Source: Reyranella sp. (lineage in GTDB: Bacteria > Pseudomonadota > Alphaproteobacteria > Reyranellales > Reyranellaceae). From it: a DNA stretch of 54,848 nucleotides. The stretch's first letter is position 1. Each line of letters opens with the position of its first letter. Position numbers and translations under genes: made by a program. Below the pieces are notes generated by a model. That model was given only the letters and a program-made list of their open reading frames with translations. It ran no database searches and had not been told where the DNA came from. The stretch is taken from the NCBI GenBank assembly GCA_021732285.1, contig JAKFVH010000297.1, forward strand, positions 1 to 54,848. Direction: 5' to 3'. Shown here piece by piece: positions 25,477-33,745 of this stretch.

Positions 25477-25566
25477 ATGAGAGACTGGCTCGTACCGCCC
25501 GTCCTGTTCCCGATTTTCCTGGTTCTGTTGATAGCCGGCTACGCGATCTTGCGCACGCCGACGTGA
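25477..25566 (+). CDS. 29-residue hydrophobic membrane peptide
   Basis: A short ORF of 29 codons with a GCGGAG site. The product MRDWLVPPVLFPIFLVLLI... has one membrane helix over about residues 5-22 and a short basic/Thr end. It follows conserved element A directly, as copy B precedes another tiny ORF. Small size lowers certainty, but codon use and the ribosome site support translation. Function unknown. Confidence 0.55.
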   Translation: MRDWLVPPVLFPIFLVLLIAGYAILRTPT

Positions 25567-25597
25567 CCGCCGCCCTGCGCGGCCGAGAGGATTCGCC

Positions 25598-25960
25598 ATG
25601 AACATCCCCAAAGACACCAAACCGATGATCTGGGGCGCCGTGATCGGCGCCGCCGCCTGCGCCATCCTGGGCTTCACCTGGGGCGGCTGGGTGACCGGCT
25701 CGACGGCCCGCAAGGACGCCGGCGTCGCCGCACACAACGCCACCGTGGTGGCGCTGGCGCCGTTCTGCGCCGAGCGCTTCCGTGCCCAGGGCGACGCCCC
25801 GGCCAAGATGGCCGAGCTCGCCAAGGCCAGCACCTGGGAGCGCACCACCGTCGTCGAGAAGAGCGGCTTTGCCGTCATGCCGGGCACCAAGTCCAACGAT
25901 TCCGACATCGCCCGCGCCTGCGTCGAGCTCCTGATGGCGCCGACAACGCCCAAGACCTGA
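25598..25960 (+). CDS. Hypothetical membrane-anchored protein
   Basis: 120 residues. An N-terminal membrane helix (about 10-34, Gly/Ala-rich GAVIGAAACAILGFTWGGW) is followed by a helical exported domain with two cysteines (APFCAERF and ARACVEL). The pattern resembles small uncharacterised alphaproteobacterial membrane proteins. The start is ATG 25598 with GAGAGG upstream, 31 bases after the 29-residue peptide. Confidence 0.75.
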   Translation: MNIPKDTKPMIWGAVIGAAACAILGFTWGGWVTGSTARKDAGVAAHNATVVALAPFCAERFRAQGDAPAKMAELAKASTWERTTVVEKSGFAVMPGTKSNDSDIARACVELLMAPTTPKT

Positions 25961-26042
25961 GCAACCGCGACCGGGCAATGACCTGGGCCGGCAGGCATTG
26001 CCCCGGGCCGAACGCCTTCCCCCGGCAGCGGAGGAGGTCACC

Positions 26043-26399
26043 ATGCCCAAGGTCGTTTCCATCCCGTGTCTGGCCGCTGCCCTGCTGCTGGTGACGGCCT
26101 GCGACGGCTCCCACGCCGGCTATGTCAGTGCCGGCGGCGCACCGGCCGCAACGGCGCGCGGCATCGACACAGCCTATGCCGAGCGCGACGCCTGCCTGGC
26201 GCGCAATGCCACCGAACGGGCGCTGGCCGGCGCCCCGGTCCAGGCGCGCGCCCAGGCGCTGGCACTCGCCTGCGCGGCTGAGACCGACCGGCTGATCACC
26301 GCCTCGAGGCGCGGCGATGCCGCCGTTGCAAGCGCCATCCGCGACGACAGCGAATTCCGCGCGCTGGGCTTCGTGCTCAGGACGCAAGGCGCGAACTGA
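26043..26399 (+). CDS. Putative lipoprotein
   Basis: 118 residues from ATG 26043, preceded by GGAGGAGG. The signal has a lipobox LVTAC, so Cys20 would be lipidated and the protein anchored in the envelope. The mature part is Ala-rich and helical with two more cysteines (RDACLARN, ALACAAE). Not recognised. It is followed 11 bases later by the next hypothetical gene. Confidence 0.75.
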   Translation: MPKVVSIPCLAAALLLVTACDGSHAGYVSAGGAPAATARGIDTAYAERDACLARNATERALAGAPVQARAQALALACAAETDRLITASRRGDAAVASAIRDDSEFRALGFVLRTQGAN

Positions 26400-26410
26400 G
26401 AGGTACTCGC

Positions 26411-26839
26411 GTGAGCAAGGCTGCTTCCGACGAGACCGTGGCCGGCAAGATCCTGGCCGCACGCCGGGCGCTGCGCCGCACCGACTGGGACGGCAGCGAT
26501 CTCGATCATTTCGTGCAGGTGCTGTGCCGCCTCGATGCCGGCCGGCACGGCTTTGGCGCGCTCGACCTGCTGGCTGTCGAAGGCGCGTGGATCGGCGCGC
26601 CGGGCGAGGCCTGGTCGGGCGGTTTCGTCGCCCGGCTGAAGGACGGACGGCGTGCCCACGTCGATGGCCGCGCCGGAGCCGCGCATTGGTCCGACGAGGA
26701 TTCCAACATCGAGGCCGGCCTGCTCGACGGCGGCGAGCAGCATCCCGAGCTCGGCGCCCGCCACGGCTGGCAGAGCCATGCCTGGGACGACGCGATGGCG
26801 CGCCGGCTCAACGAGCTTCTGGACAGGGTTGACCCATGA
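26411..26839 (+). CDS. Hypothetical protein
   Basis: 142 residues from GTG 26411 with GAGAGG upstream. It has no signal or membrane segment. Sequence such as ARLKDGRRAHVDGRAG and HWSDEDSNIEAGLLD suggests a small cytosolic alpha/beta domain, but I cannot assign a family. It overlaps the next gene by 4 bp (ATGA). Confidence 0.7.
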   Translation: MSKAASDETVAGKILAARRALRRTDWDGSDLDHFVQVLCRLDAGRHGFGALDLLAVEGAWIGAPGEAWSGGFVARLKDGRRAHVDGRAGAAHWSDEDSNIEAGLLDGGEQHPELGARHGWQSHAWDDAMARRLNELLDRVDP

Positions 26840-27141
26840 CCGACGAACCGATCGAACTCGACCAGCATCGCGGCATGGCCGCCCAGAAGGCGACCGGCTC
26901 GCGCCGCCTGATGGCCCAGGTCGAAGCCAACGAACGCGCGCTGCGGCAGCGGCGCGAGGAGCTCGAAGCCCATCTGATCGCCGCCCCCGCCGCCAACTGG
27001 GCGGAAGCGGCGGAGAAGGCGCGCTATGTCATCGGGCTTTACGCCGCGAGCCTCGGTGCCGGCGACACCCAGCGCCACACGCTGGTCGCCGCCGTGCTGG
27101 CCGACTTCGAGCGCCTCGCGGCGGAGGATGTCAGCCCTTGA
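26836..27141 (+). CDS. Hypothetical helical protein
   Basis: 101 residues, charged and helical ([37 protein letters not shown]), without membrane segments. It starts in the stop of the previous gene, so the pair is coupled, and it ends 11 bp inside the convergent hydrolase gene. Family unknown. Confidence 0.7.
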   Translation: MTDEPIELDQHRGMAAQKATGSRRLMAQVEANERALRQRREELEAHLIAAPAANWAEAAEKARYVIGLYAASLGAGDTQRHTLVAAVLADFERLAAEDVSP

Positions 27142-27955
27142 TGAAGGCCAGCAGGTCGGCGTTGATCGTGTCGGCGTGCGTCGTCGGCATGCCGTGCGGG
27201 AAGCCCTTGTAGGTTTTCAGCGTGCCGTTCTTGAGGAGCTTGGCCGACAGGGGGCCTGAATCGGCGTAGGGCACGATCTGGTCGTCCTCGCTGTGCATCA
27301 CCAGCACCGGGATGGTGATCTTCTTCAGGTCCTCGGTGAAGTCGGTCTGCGAGAAGGCGACGATGCCGTCGTAATGCGCCTTGGCGCCGCCCATCATGCC
27401 CTGTCGCCACCAGTTCTGGATCAGGCCCTCCTGCGCCGTCACACCCGGCCGGTTGAAGCCGTAGAACGGGCCGGCCGGGACGTCGCGATAGAACTGCGCG
27501 CGGTTGGCTGCAAGCTGGCTCTGGAACCCGTCGAACACTTCCTTCGGCAGGCCGCCCGGGTTGGCTGGCGTCTTGACCATCAGCGGCGGCACGGCGGATA
27601 GGAGCGCGGCCTTGGCCGCCCGGCTCTCGCCATGCCGCGCCAAGTAGTGCACGACTTCGCCGCCGCCGGTCGAATGTCCGACATGCACGGCGTCCTTGAG
27701 GTCGAGATGGGCGACAACCGCGGCAAGATCGTCGGCGTAGTGATCCATGTCATGGCCATCGGCCACTTGGGTCGAGCGGCCATGGCCGCGCCGGTCTTGG
27801 GCGACGACGCGGAAGCCGTGATTGAGGAAGAACATCATCTGGGCGTCCCAGTCGTCGGCCGACAGTGGCCAGCCATGGCTGAAGACGATGGGCTGCCCCT
27901 TGCCCCAGTCCTTGTAGAAGATCTCGACGCCGTCCTTGGTCTTGATGAAAGGCAT
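27131..27955 (-). CDS. Alpha/beta hydrolase, non-heme chloroperoxidase/esterase type
   Basis: 274 residues from ATG 27955 (MPFIKTKDG), the usual length and start for this family. [12 protein letters not shown] is the oxyanion region, GHSTGGG contains the nucleophile Ser, SEDDQIVP the acid and FPHGMPTTH the catalytic His. Such enzymes are cofactor-free perhydrolases or esterases that can halogenate in vitro. The upstream 14-codon extension is unlikely. It is a single-gene unit. Confidence 0.92.
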   Translation of the reverse strand: MPFIKTKDGVEIFYKDWGKGQPIVFSHGWPLSADDWDAQMMFFLNHGFRVVAQDRRGHGRSTQVADGHDMDHYADDLAAVVAHLDLKDAVHVGHSTGGGEVVHYLARHGESRAAKAALLSAVPPLMVKTPANPGGLPKEVFDGFQSQLAANRAQFYRDVPAGPFYGFNRPGVTAQEGLIQNWWRQGMMGGAKAHYDGIVAFSQTDFTEDLKKITIPVLVMHSEDDQIVPYADSGPLSAKLLKNGTLKTYKGFPHGMPTTHADTINADLLAFIKG

Positions 27956-28066
27956 GGCTCTCTCTCCCGTCGCCGTCATGCGATGGACCACAGGCATACA
28001 GCTTCGGGCAGATCTCGCGCAATTTCAACCAAGGTATACGTCGACAACGTATGGGTGTGAGGCGTC

Positions 28067-28693
28067 TCACGCCTGTAACAGGGTCATGATGGCAGCGTAG
28101 TGGATGGCGGCCGCGATCACCACCGAGCCGTGCCACAGCGCCTGCGCGTAGGGCCATTGGGCGGCGAGATGGAAGACCACGCCGGCGGAGTAGACTACGC
28201 CGCCCACCAGCAGCAGGATCAGGGTCGCCTGGTCGAGCGAGGCGAGCAGCGGTTCGGCGGCGATGACGCCGACCCAGCCCAGCACCAGATAGAGCGCGAC
28301 CGAGAGGGCTTCGACGCGGCGCGGCTGGAAGAGCTTGGCGGCGACGCCGGCGAGGGCGGCCGTCCAGACGCCGGTCATGAGGCCTACCGCCCAGCCCGTG
28401 GGCAGGCGCAGCGCCAGCGGCGTGTAGGTGCCGGCGATCATGACGAAGATCGCCGCATGATCGAGCCGGCGCAACCAATCGCGCCAGCGGCACGTGCGCC
28501 AGACATGGTAGACAGCCGAGCAGCCCAGCATGGCCAAAAGACCGGCGAGGTAGACGGTGACGGGCAGGAGCTGGCCGTCGACCGACGATTGGGCCGCCAC
28601 CACGAGCATGGCGACCACGCCGGCCGCTGCCAGGGCGAGCCCAAGCGCGTGCACGGCGACGTCAGCCAAAAGCTCGCGTCGGTCGATGGTCAT
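28067..28693 (-). CDS. Hemolysin III/YqfA (TrhA) family membrane protein
   Basis: 208 residues from ATG 28693 (MTIDRRELL); a start 12 codons upstream is also open. Seven hydrophobic segments and the conserved polar residues SAVYHVW, LDHAAIF and HGSVVIAAAIHY match the PAQR/HlyIII family. Homologues affect membrane energetics and fatty acid balance; the hemolysin name is historic. It lies between the chloroperoxidase-type gene and a type B palindrome. Confidence 0.9.
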   Translation of the reverse strand: MTIDRRELLADVAVHALGLALAAAGVVAMLVVAAQSSVDGQLLPVTVYLAGLLAMLGCSAVYHVWRTCRWRDWLRRLDHAAIFVMIAGTYTPLALRLPTGWAVGLMTGVWTAALAGVAAKLFQPRRVEALSVALYLVLGWVGVIAAEPLLASLDQATLILLLVGGVVYSAGVVFHLAAQWPYAQALWHGSVVIAAAIHYAAIMTLLQA

Positions 28694-28731
28694 CGGTCTA
28701 AGACATGGGGCCGGCAAAGCCGTTTTCAAAT

Positions 28732-28783
28732 GGGAGCGCGGGCCTCCGGCCCGCTCATGAGCGGGCGGGACGCCCGCGCTCCC
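28732..28783. repeat. REP-like palindrome, type B copy 2
   Basis: GGGAGCGCGGGC arms as at 5949-6005, separated by GGCCCGCTCATGAGCGGGC-type inner symmetry. It occupies the gap between the divergent HlyIII-family and NYN genes. Confidence 0.85.
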
Positions 28784-28812
28784 AGACGATACGATGTCCC
28801 CAAGGAGGCCCC

Positions 28813-29568
28813 ATGGCAGAAGACACCCGTCCGGACCGCTTCGCCGTGCTGATCGACGCCGACAACACCTCGTCGCGTATCGTCGATGGCCTGTTCGAGG
28901 AGATCGCGCGCTTCGGCGAGGCGAGCGTGCGGCGCATCTACGGCGACTTCTCCAGCCCGCGGCTGAAGTCCTGGACCGAGGTGCTGCAGAAGCACGCCAT
29001 CGATCCCTACCAGCAGTTCGCCTACACCTCGGGCAAGAACGCCTCCGACATCGCGCTGGTGATCGACGCCATGGACCTGCTGCACAGCGGCCGCTTCGAC
29101 GGCTTCTGCCTGGTCTCGTCCGACAGCGATTTTACGCGACTGGCTTCTCGTTTGCGCGAGGAGGGCGCCGACGTCTACGGCTTCGGTGCGCAGAAGACGC
29201 CCGAGAGCTTCCGCCAGGCCTGCCGCCGCTTCGTCTACACCGAGAACCTGGTGCCCGAATCCGCCAGCACGCCCGAGCAGGATGGCGGCCGCCGCGCGCT
29301 GCAGCCGCCCAGCGCCGCGGTGCCCTTGCTGATACGCGCCATCGAGCAGATGGAAACCGAGGATGGCTGGGTCGGCCTGGGCGCCGTCGGCCAGCGGCTG
29401 GCGGCCATCGCGTCGGACTTCGATCCGCGCACCTACGGCTATCGCAAGCTCTCAGACCTCGTGCGCAACAGCGGCGCCTTCGACGTCGACCAGTCCGGCG
29501 GCCGCTTCTTGCGCATTCGGGCAAAGCCGGCGCGGCCGGCCGCTTCGTCGCGCCGCGGCCGAGCCTGA
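28813..29568 (+). CDS. NYN-domain nuclease-like protein with OST-HTH/LOTUS domain
   Basis: 251 residues from ATG 28813 with AAGGAGG upstream. The NYN (PIN-like) domain spans 1-145: FAVLIDADNTSS, GKNASDIALVIDAMDLL and VSSDSDFTRLASRL carry the Asp residues that bind metal. A helix-turn-helix LOTUS-like domain follows at about 170-240 (LIRAIEQMETEDGWVGL...). Relatives are thought to be RNA nucleases. It ends in a basic tail. The ATG lies just after the type B palindrome. Confidence 0.9.
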   Translation: MAEDTRPDRFAVLIDADNTSSRIVDGLFEEIARFGEASVRRIYGDFSSPRLKSWTEVLQKHAIDPYQQFAYTSGKNASDIALVIDAMDLLHSGRFDGFCLVSSDSDFTRLASRLREEGADVYGFGAQKTPESFRQACRRFVYTENLVPESASTPEQDGGRRALQPPSAAVPLLIRAIEQMETEDGWVGLGAVGQRLAAIASDFDPRTYGYRKLSDLVRNSGAFDVDQSGGRFLRIRAKPARPAASSRRGRA

Positions 29569-29569
29569 C

Positions 29570-29602
29570 AGGCCGCCAAAAAGGGCTTGTGAAGCGGCCT
29601 GC
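29570..29602 (+). terminator. Hairpin after NYN gene
   Basis: CAGGCCG and CGGCCTG arms enclose an 18-base loop immediately after the NYN stop codon. There is no U tract. The remaining bases up to 29833 hold nothing I can assign. Confidence 0.4.
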
Positions 29603-29833
29603 CAAAGCCCATTTCCAAGACACGACGCGGCGAGAGATTCGGCGCGTGCTTTTTGCTCCGACCACAAGGTGACCCCTGCGTCAGGATCCGCTGCACGCAC
29701 GGCCCCGGCTCATCCGCATTGAGCTTGCGGCGTTGCGCCGGCTGGCGAGCGATCGTCGGGTTGCCTCTGCGCGCCTGCCGGTGCTGATCCGCACCGGGCC
29801 GACGGCGCCGCCGCCCAAGCGAAAGGAAGCGCG

Positions 29834-30112
29834 ATGAGCCGCAGCGAGCAGGTGCCGCTCAGCCAGAACGAGGAAATCACGCTGCGTCGCGTGGCCCATG
29901 GCCAATCGGATGTCGCCCATCTGCGCGCCGCGGATCTGGTGCGGCTGCGCTCGCTGGAGCTGATCGACGGCGCGCCGCAGGCGCCGATCCTCACCGCCGC
30001 CGGCAAGGCGCGCTTCGACCGGCTGGCCAAGCCCGCCGTGGCGGACTTCAACGCGCAGAACGAGCTGATGGCGACGCTCGGCCGCCTGATGGCGCGCAAG
30101 GCCAAGGGCTGA
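29834..30112 (+). CDS. Hypothetical small protein
   Basis: 92 residues from ATG 29834, with AAGGAAG upstream. The central part (RRVAHGQSDVAHLRAADLVRL...PILTAAGKARFDRL) has the look of a winged-helix-like fold, but no family is certain. A strong bidirectional terminator follows. Confidence 0.7.
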   Translation: MSRSEQVPLSQNEEITLRRVAHGQSDVAHLRAADLVRLRSLELIDGAPQAPILTAAGKARFDRLAKPAVADFNAQNELMATLGRLMARKAKG

Positions 30113-30136
30113 CCACTCGCGCGCCAACAGCAAAAA

Positions 30137-30166
30137 GCCCCGCCACTTCTCTTCGAAGTGCGGGGC
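30137..30166. terminator. Bidirectional terminator
   Basis: GCCCCGCCACTTC and GAAGTGCGGGGC (one bulged base) form a stable stem with A-run on the left (AAAAA) and CTTTCT on the right. It sits between convergent genes ending at 30112 and 30232 and can serve both. Confidence 0.85.
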
Positions 30167-30231
30167 CTTTCTCGCCTTACCGGGACCGCCAGTACATCCG
30201 TGGTCGATCCGGCAGACGTTGTTTCAGACGA

Positions 30232-30444
30232 TCAGCCGACCGCCTTCAGGTTATCGGCCGACATCTTGCCGCTCCGGCGATCGGTCACGAGCTCGAACTC
30301 GACCTTCTGGCCTTCGCTGAGCGAGCTCATGCCGGCGCGCTCGACGGCGCTGATATGAACGAACGCATCCTTGCCGCCATTGTCCGGCTGGATGAAACCG
30401 AAGCCCTTTTGGGCGTTGAACCACTTCACGGTTCCCGTCGTCAT
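30232..30444 (-). CDS. Cold-shock protein, CspA family
   Basis: 70 residues from ATG 30444, the normal CSD length. It has RNP1 KGFGFIQ and RNP2 [10 protein letters not shown] plus [10 protein letters not shown] at the start, the single-strand nucleic acid binding beta barrel. The ATG has a GGGTCTCCC-type leader rather than a strong SD, and about 240 bases of upstream sequence before the next element would allow a long cold-responsive 5' UTR. The frame is open 14 codons further upstream, but not conserved. Confidence 0.95.
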   Translation of the reverse strand: MTTGTVKWFNAQKGFGFIQPDNGGKDAFVHISAVERAGMSSLSEGQKVEFELVTDRRSGKMSADNLKAVG

Positions 30445-30681
30445 GGGAGACCCTTTCACTTCACGTAGCATGCTGCCCACGCGCAACCCTTGCGGGGAGG
30501 CGGGCAGGCCGTCGAATTCGCACTTGTTTTCGGGAGCAAGGTCCTGGCGTTGCGGACATTTCTACGCGCGTCGCCAAATCGTCGTCCGTCTATCGACACC
30601 CTGCATATGGGCGCTTGCCGGCCGATTGGCAAGGCCCCCTCGCGGCTTTCCACGCCGGGCCGCAGGGTGTAGGAACAGGGC

Positions 30682-30741
30682 ACCATCGCCTCAAGCGTCG
30701 GCTTGCGATGGCTGAGAGAGGCGTGTGCTCCCGCCACAGCG
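30682..30741 (+). ncRNA. Conserved hairpin element, copy B (candidate leader RNA)
   Basis: Stem CCATCGC/GCGATGG (30683-30689 with 30705-30711) and inner AAGC/GCTT with loop GTCG, bulge CTC. The following 24-base block differs from copy A at one position only. A GAGGAG site and a GTG-started 9-codon ORF follow within a few bases. The differing bulge and loop bases with unchanged stems favour a conserved structure. Confidence 0.6.
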
Positions 30742-30753
30742 CGAGGAGCCATC

Positions 30754-30783
30754 GTGATCAACGCCTTTCCGCACCGTATCTGA
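30754..30783 (+). CDS. Possible 9-codon leader peptide
   Basis: GTG ATC AAC GCC TTT CCG CAC CGT ATC TGA, with GCGAGGAG 5 bases upstream. The stop is one base before the ATG of the next gene, so ribosomes reaching it could re-initiate there. Peptide MINAFPHRI. Translation is plausible, not shown. Confidence 0.4.
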   Translation: MINAFPHRI

Positions 30784-30784
30784 C

Positions 30785-31111
30785 ATGCAGGCCACCCGCG
30801 GCTCGATCCAGTTTCTCGGCCGGCTGAGCGGTGCCGGCACGCTCGCCTGCGACGGTGAGGCGATGGGACGCGCCACCTTCGAGATCGACGGCTTCCGCAC
30901 GCGGACCGGCGAGATCGTGGGCTCGGGCGAGGTCCGCATGACTCCCGAGGAGCTCGACCGCGCCTTCGGTCGCATCAACCTCACCCTCACCACCGACGAC
31001 GGCCGTGTGCTCGGCGTGCGCTTCTCCGGCAAGCGCCACAACGCCTCGGACAGCGCGGCACACGCCGACATCACCGGCGACCTGCCGGCCGCGAAGCACT
31101 GGCGGCGCTAG
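30785..31111 (+). CDS. Hypothetical protein downstream of element B
   Basis: 108 residues. Beta-rich sequence (SIQFLGRLSGAGTLACDGEAM; GEIVGSGEVRMTPEEL) with a His/Arg-rich C-terminus (KRHNAS...KHWRR). No signal or membrane part and no family recognised. It has no good SD of its own; translation may be coupled to the 9-codon ORF. Confidence 0.65.
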   Translation: MQATRGSIQFLGRLSGAGTLACDGEAMGRATFEIDGFRTRTGEIVGSGEVRMTPEELDRAFGRINLTLTTDDGRVLGVRFSGKRHNASDSAAHADITGDLPAAKHWRR

Positions 31112-31289
31112 CTGCCTTCCGCTCAGGGTCGACCCTGCGAGGCGGCCGGGCTGGTGGCACAAGACCCCTTGCGAGCCGATCCCAAGTTCAGCTCACGACG
31201 CTTCACCGACGGACACCCCCAAGGTTGCCGCGATGCGCCGCCAGTTCGGCGATCATCTGATCAAGGGGCCCGCCGGAATAGCCCGGCGC

Positions 31290-31679
31290 TCACGCTTGCG
31301 CTTTGCGCGCGGCGAGCAGGCCAATCGGGAGAAGAGCCGACACCATCGCAAAGAGCATGAAGGCGGCGTCGGCATCCATTGCGAGCGCGGCACCATGCAC
31401 CGCCGGTCCGACCGCCGCGCCCAACAGCATCGTCGCCACGAGCCATTGGCCGGCAAAAGTCGGCGCCATATCCGACACCCTGGCCTGCAATCGTGCCGAA
31501 AGCAGATTGAAGGCGATCTCGAGGGCGAGCAGCCCCAGGAAGAATGCCGGCAGGCTCGTCGTCGTGGCAATCACCAGGTTGCTGACAGCAAGCAACACGC
31601 CGAGCTCGGCAAAGCGCGGATGCTGTCTGTTCTGCAGACCCTTTCTGGCGAGCGACAGCAGGGAAAAGACCCGCGACAA
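31290..31679 (-). pseudogene. C-terminal remnant of an MFS-type transporter
   Basis: 129 codons with four hydrophobic segments in the pattern of the last third of a major facilitator permease (ELGVLLAVSNLVIATTTS, FNLLSARLQARVSD, ATMLLGAAVGPAVHG, MLFAMVSALLPIGLLAARK). The N-terminal two-thirds is absent; sequence upstream changes character around 31680 and shows no frame that restores it. The only start is a TTG. It is most likely a truncated gene. Confidence 0.65.
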
Positions 31680-31830
31680 CCTTCATGCCCGCACGCTTGG
31701 CCCACGCGACATGGTGTTCTGACCGAAACTCGGACAGATCGAGCTCTGCCATTCGGGACCCCCGAACCGCGTGCGCGCCGCGCCATACGGCCCTTCCTTT
31801 TGAACCATAGCAAGCGAGGTAGGGTCAGAA

Positions 31831-31878
31831 AGTGACAATGCGCATACCCGGCGAAAGTGGCATTGCGCACATCCAGAG
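31831..31878. repeat. Two imperfect direct repeats, possible IS end
   Basis: The unit GAAAGTGRCAWTGCGCAY occurs twice about 28 bases apart next to the truncated transporter. Multiple short repeats of this kind occur at ends of some insertion sequences such as IS21-type elements. No transposase is present, so this is only suggestive. Confidence 0.35.
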
Positions 31879-31937
31879 GGGGTCAATGCGAAGAATCCCG
31901 CCCAGCTCCCACAGGAACCAAAGTGTGTGCAGCGGCA

Positions 31938-33179
31938 CTATGGAGAGTCTGCGGCCTTGATGCGTTCTTCCAGCATGGCGCGGATCGGCGCATCGGCCGG
32001 CAGGAGCGCGAGCAGAGTCTTCCAGCGGCGGGCGGCGGCGGGCTTGTCACCGGCGGCGAACGACGCCGCACCGAGATAAAACAGCGCGAGGCCGTTGCGC
32101 GGCTCGGCCTTCTCCAGACGCTCGAGGACCGCGACGGCGGCCGGCGACGGCGGCTCGCCGGGCTTCAGGCCGCGCACATGCGCCTCGGCCCAGTCGGCCA
32201 GCACGCGGGCATCGACGAGACCGAGCGCATCGGCCTGGGCGTAGGCGTCGATGGCGCCGACATTCTCGCCCAGCACTTTCCAGGCGTTTGCCAGACGCAG
32301 CCAGCCGCCGCGATCCTGCGGGTTCTCCTTCAGGCGCGCGGCCAGGCCCTCGACCATGCCGCGGATCGCCTGCTGGCGCTGCTCGGGAGTCAGCGCCGCC
32401 ATCGCCTCCTGCTGCTCGCGCGAAGGCTGGGGCATCGTCGTGTTGGCGGGCAGGCCCGCGGCCTGGGCGACGCGCGCCATCTCGGCGCGCAACACGGGCA
32501 GGTAAGGCGCGTTGGGCGGGCTTTTGGCTTCGAGCTCCTGCCAGCGCTTGAGCGCGGCGGTGCTGTCGCCCGACTGCGAATCGTGCAGGCCGAGATAGTA
32601 GAGCGAGCGCGCATCGCCTGGCTGCAGGGCAAGTGCCTTGTTGAAGGCCTCGACGGCGGCGGGAGTGACCGTGCCGTCGGCTTCGAGCGTCAACGCCTCA
32701 CCGAGCGCAGACTGGGTGTCGGCATTGTTCGGCTCGGCGGCGACGCGCGCACGCGCTTGGGCGACCAGTTGCGCAACGTCCAGCGACTGTTCGGCCGGCG
32801 GCTTTGCGCCAGCAACGAAGGGCTGAGCGGGCACGCCGGGATGGCCGACCTTCAGGTAGAGGCCGAGCGCCAGCAACGGGATCGCCAGGGCAAGCGCGGG
32901 CGGCAGCAGGCGATGCAAGGCATCGGGCGGCGCGGCCGTCGTCTTTGCGGCGGCGGCGGCGGCAAGGACGCGCCGTTCGATTTCCAATCGTGCCGCCGCG
33001 GCCTCGTTCTCGCTCAAGGCGCCGCTGGCGCGCTCGCGCTCGATCTCGGCGAGCTGGTCGCGGTAGATCGCGAGCTCGCCGTCGAAGCGGCTGGTCGTCG
33101 TCACGCGCGCGCGCAGCAACGGGATCAGCAGCGCGCCGACCGTTGCCGTGGTGAGAAGGGCGAGCAGGAATTCCAGCAT
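31938..33179 (-). CDS. ccmI: Cytochrome c maturation protein CcmI (CycH)
   Basis: 413 residues from ATG 33179 (MLEFLLALLTTATVG). Two membrane helices at the N-terminus (about 2-22 and 95-115) flank a cytoplasmic coiled segment (YRDQLAEIERERASGALSE), followed by a periplasmic TPR domain (ARARVAAEPNNADTQSALGEAL, ALALQPGDARSLYYLGL). CcmI chaperones apocytochrome c to the CcmFH haem ligation site. The C-terminal part contains more TPR-like helices (RLEKAEPRNGLALFYLG). It is last in the ccmDEFGHI unit, 5 bases after ccmH. Confidence 0.93.
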   Translation of the reverse strand: MLEFLLALLTTATVGALLIPLLRARVTTTSRFDGELAIYRDQLAEIERERASGALSENEAAAARLEIERRVLAAAAAAKTTAAPPDALHRLLPPALALAIPLLALGLYLKVGHPGVPAQPFVAGAKPPAEQSLDVAQLVAQARARVAAEPNNADTQSALGEALTLEADGTVTPAAVEAFNKALALQPGDARSLYYLGLHDSQSGDSTAALKRWQELEAKSPPNAPYLPVLRAEMARVAQAAGLPANTTMPQPSREQQEAMAALTPEQRQQAIRGMVEGLAARLKENPQDRGGWLRLANAWKVLGENVGAIDAYAQADALGLVDARVLADWAEAHVRGLKPGEPPSPAAVAVLERLEKAEPRNGLALFYLGAASFAAGDKPAAARRWKTLLALLPADAPIRAMLEERIKAADSP

Positions 33180-33184
33180 CGACG

Positions 33185-33745
33185 CTACGCGTCGTCTCGA
33201 CCGAGGGCCGAAGGCCCGAGCGGAGAGACCTTGTCGGATCCAGGCGAGGCCCCTCGACTGCGCCGCGCTTCGCTCGGGGCGACGGCGCTGCCGTCGCGCC
33301 CCAACAACGACCTGAGCCGCTCGCGCTCCTCGTCGCTGAGCGGCGGCAAGGGCGCCGTGGCGCGGCGGCGCAAGGCGGTCAGCATGATGGCGCTTGCCGC
33401 AACCAGCAGCAGCAGCGGCGCGCCCAGCCACAGCACCAGCGTGCCGAGCTTGAAGGGCGGCTTCAGCAGCACGTAGTCGCCGTAGCGCGCGACCATGAAA
33501 TCGTAGACCTGGCCGTCGCTGTCGCCGGCGCTCAGCCGCTCGCGCACGGCACGGCGCATGTCGCGCGCCACCTCGGCGGCCGAATCGTCGATCGACTGGT
33601 TCTGGCAGACGACGCAGCGCAAAGTCTGGCCGATCTCTCTTGCACGCGCCTCCAGGGCCGGATCCTTCAGCATCTCCGACGGATCGACGGCGAAGGCCGG
33701 CAGCGCGAGCAACATCATCGTCAGCAGGGCGAGAACGAGCCTCAC
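33185..33745 (-). CDS. ccmH: Cytochrome c maturation protein CcmH (CycL)
   Basis: 186 residues from GTG 33745, which overlaps the ccmG stop by 4 bp. Signal peptide, then the redox motif RCVVCQNQSI (Cys44, Cys47) in the family context LRCxxCQ, DMRRAVRERL, and one membrane helix (about 103-125). It reduces the CXXCH disulfide of apocytochrome c for haem ligation in the periplasm. The tail after the helix is longer than usual and low in complexity (SEARRSRGASPGSD). Confidence 0.95.
   Translation of the reverse strand: MRLVLALLTMMLLALPAFAVDPSEMLKDPALEARAREIGQTLRCVVCQNQSIDDSAAEVARDMRRAVRERLSAGDSDGQVYDFMVARYGDYVLLKPPFKLGTLVLWLGAPLLLLVAASAIMLTALRRRATAPLPPLSDEERERLRSLLGRDGSAVAPSEARRSRGASPGSDKVSPLGPSALGRDDA

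Larger units (their letters stand above)
30445..30784. other. 340-base gap: cspA upstream region, hairpin element B and leader ORF
   Basis: The left part is the presumed promoter and UTR of the minus-strand cold-shock gene. The right part holds conserved element B and a 9-codon ORF. I see no longer gene here. Confidence 0.6.
31112..31937. other. Gene-poor, decayed interval
   Basis: 826 bases without an intact gene. It contains an MFS remnant (31290-31679 minus) and two imperfect direct repeats near 31831-31878. Short ORFs elsewhere lack coding character. Confidence 0.6.
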
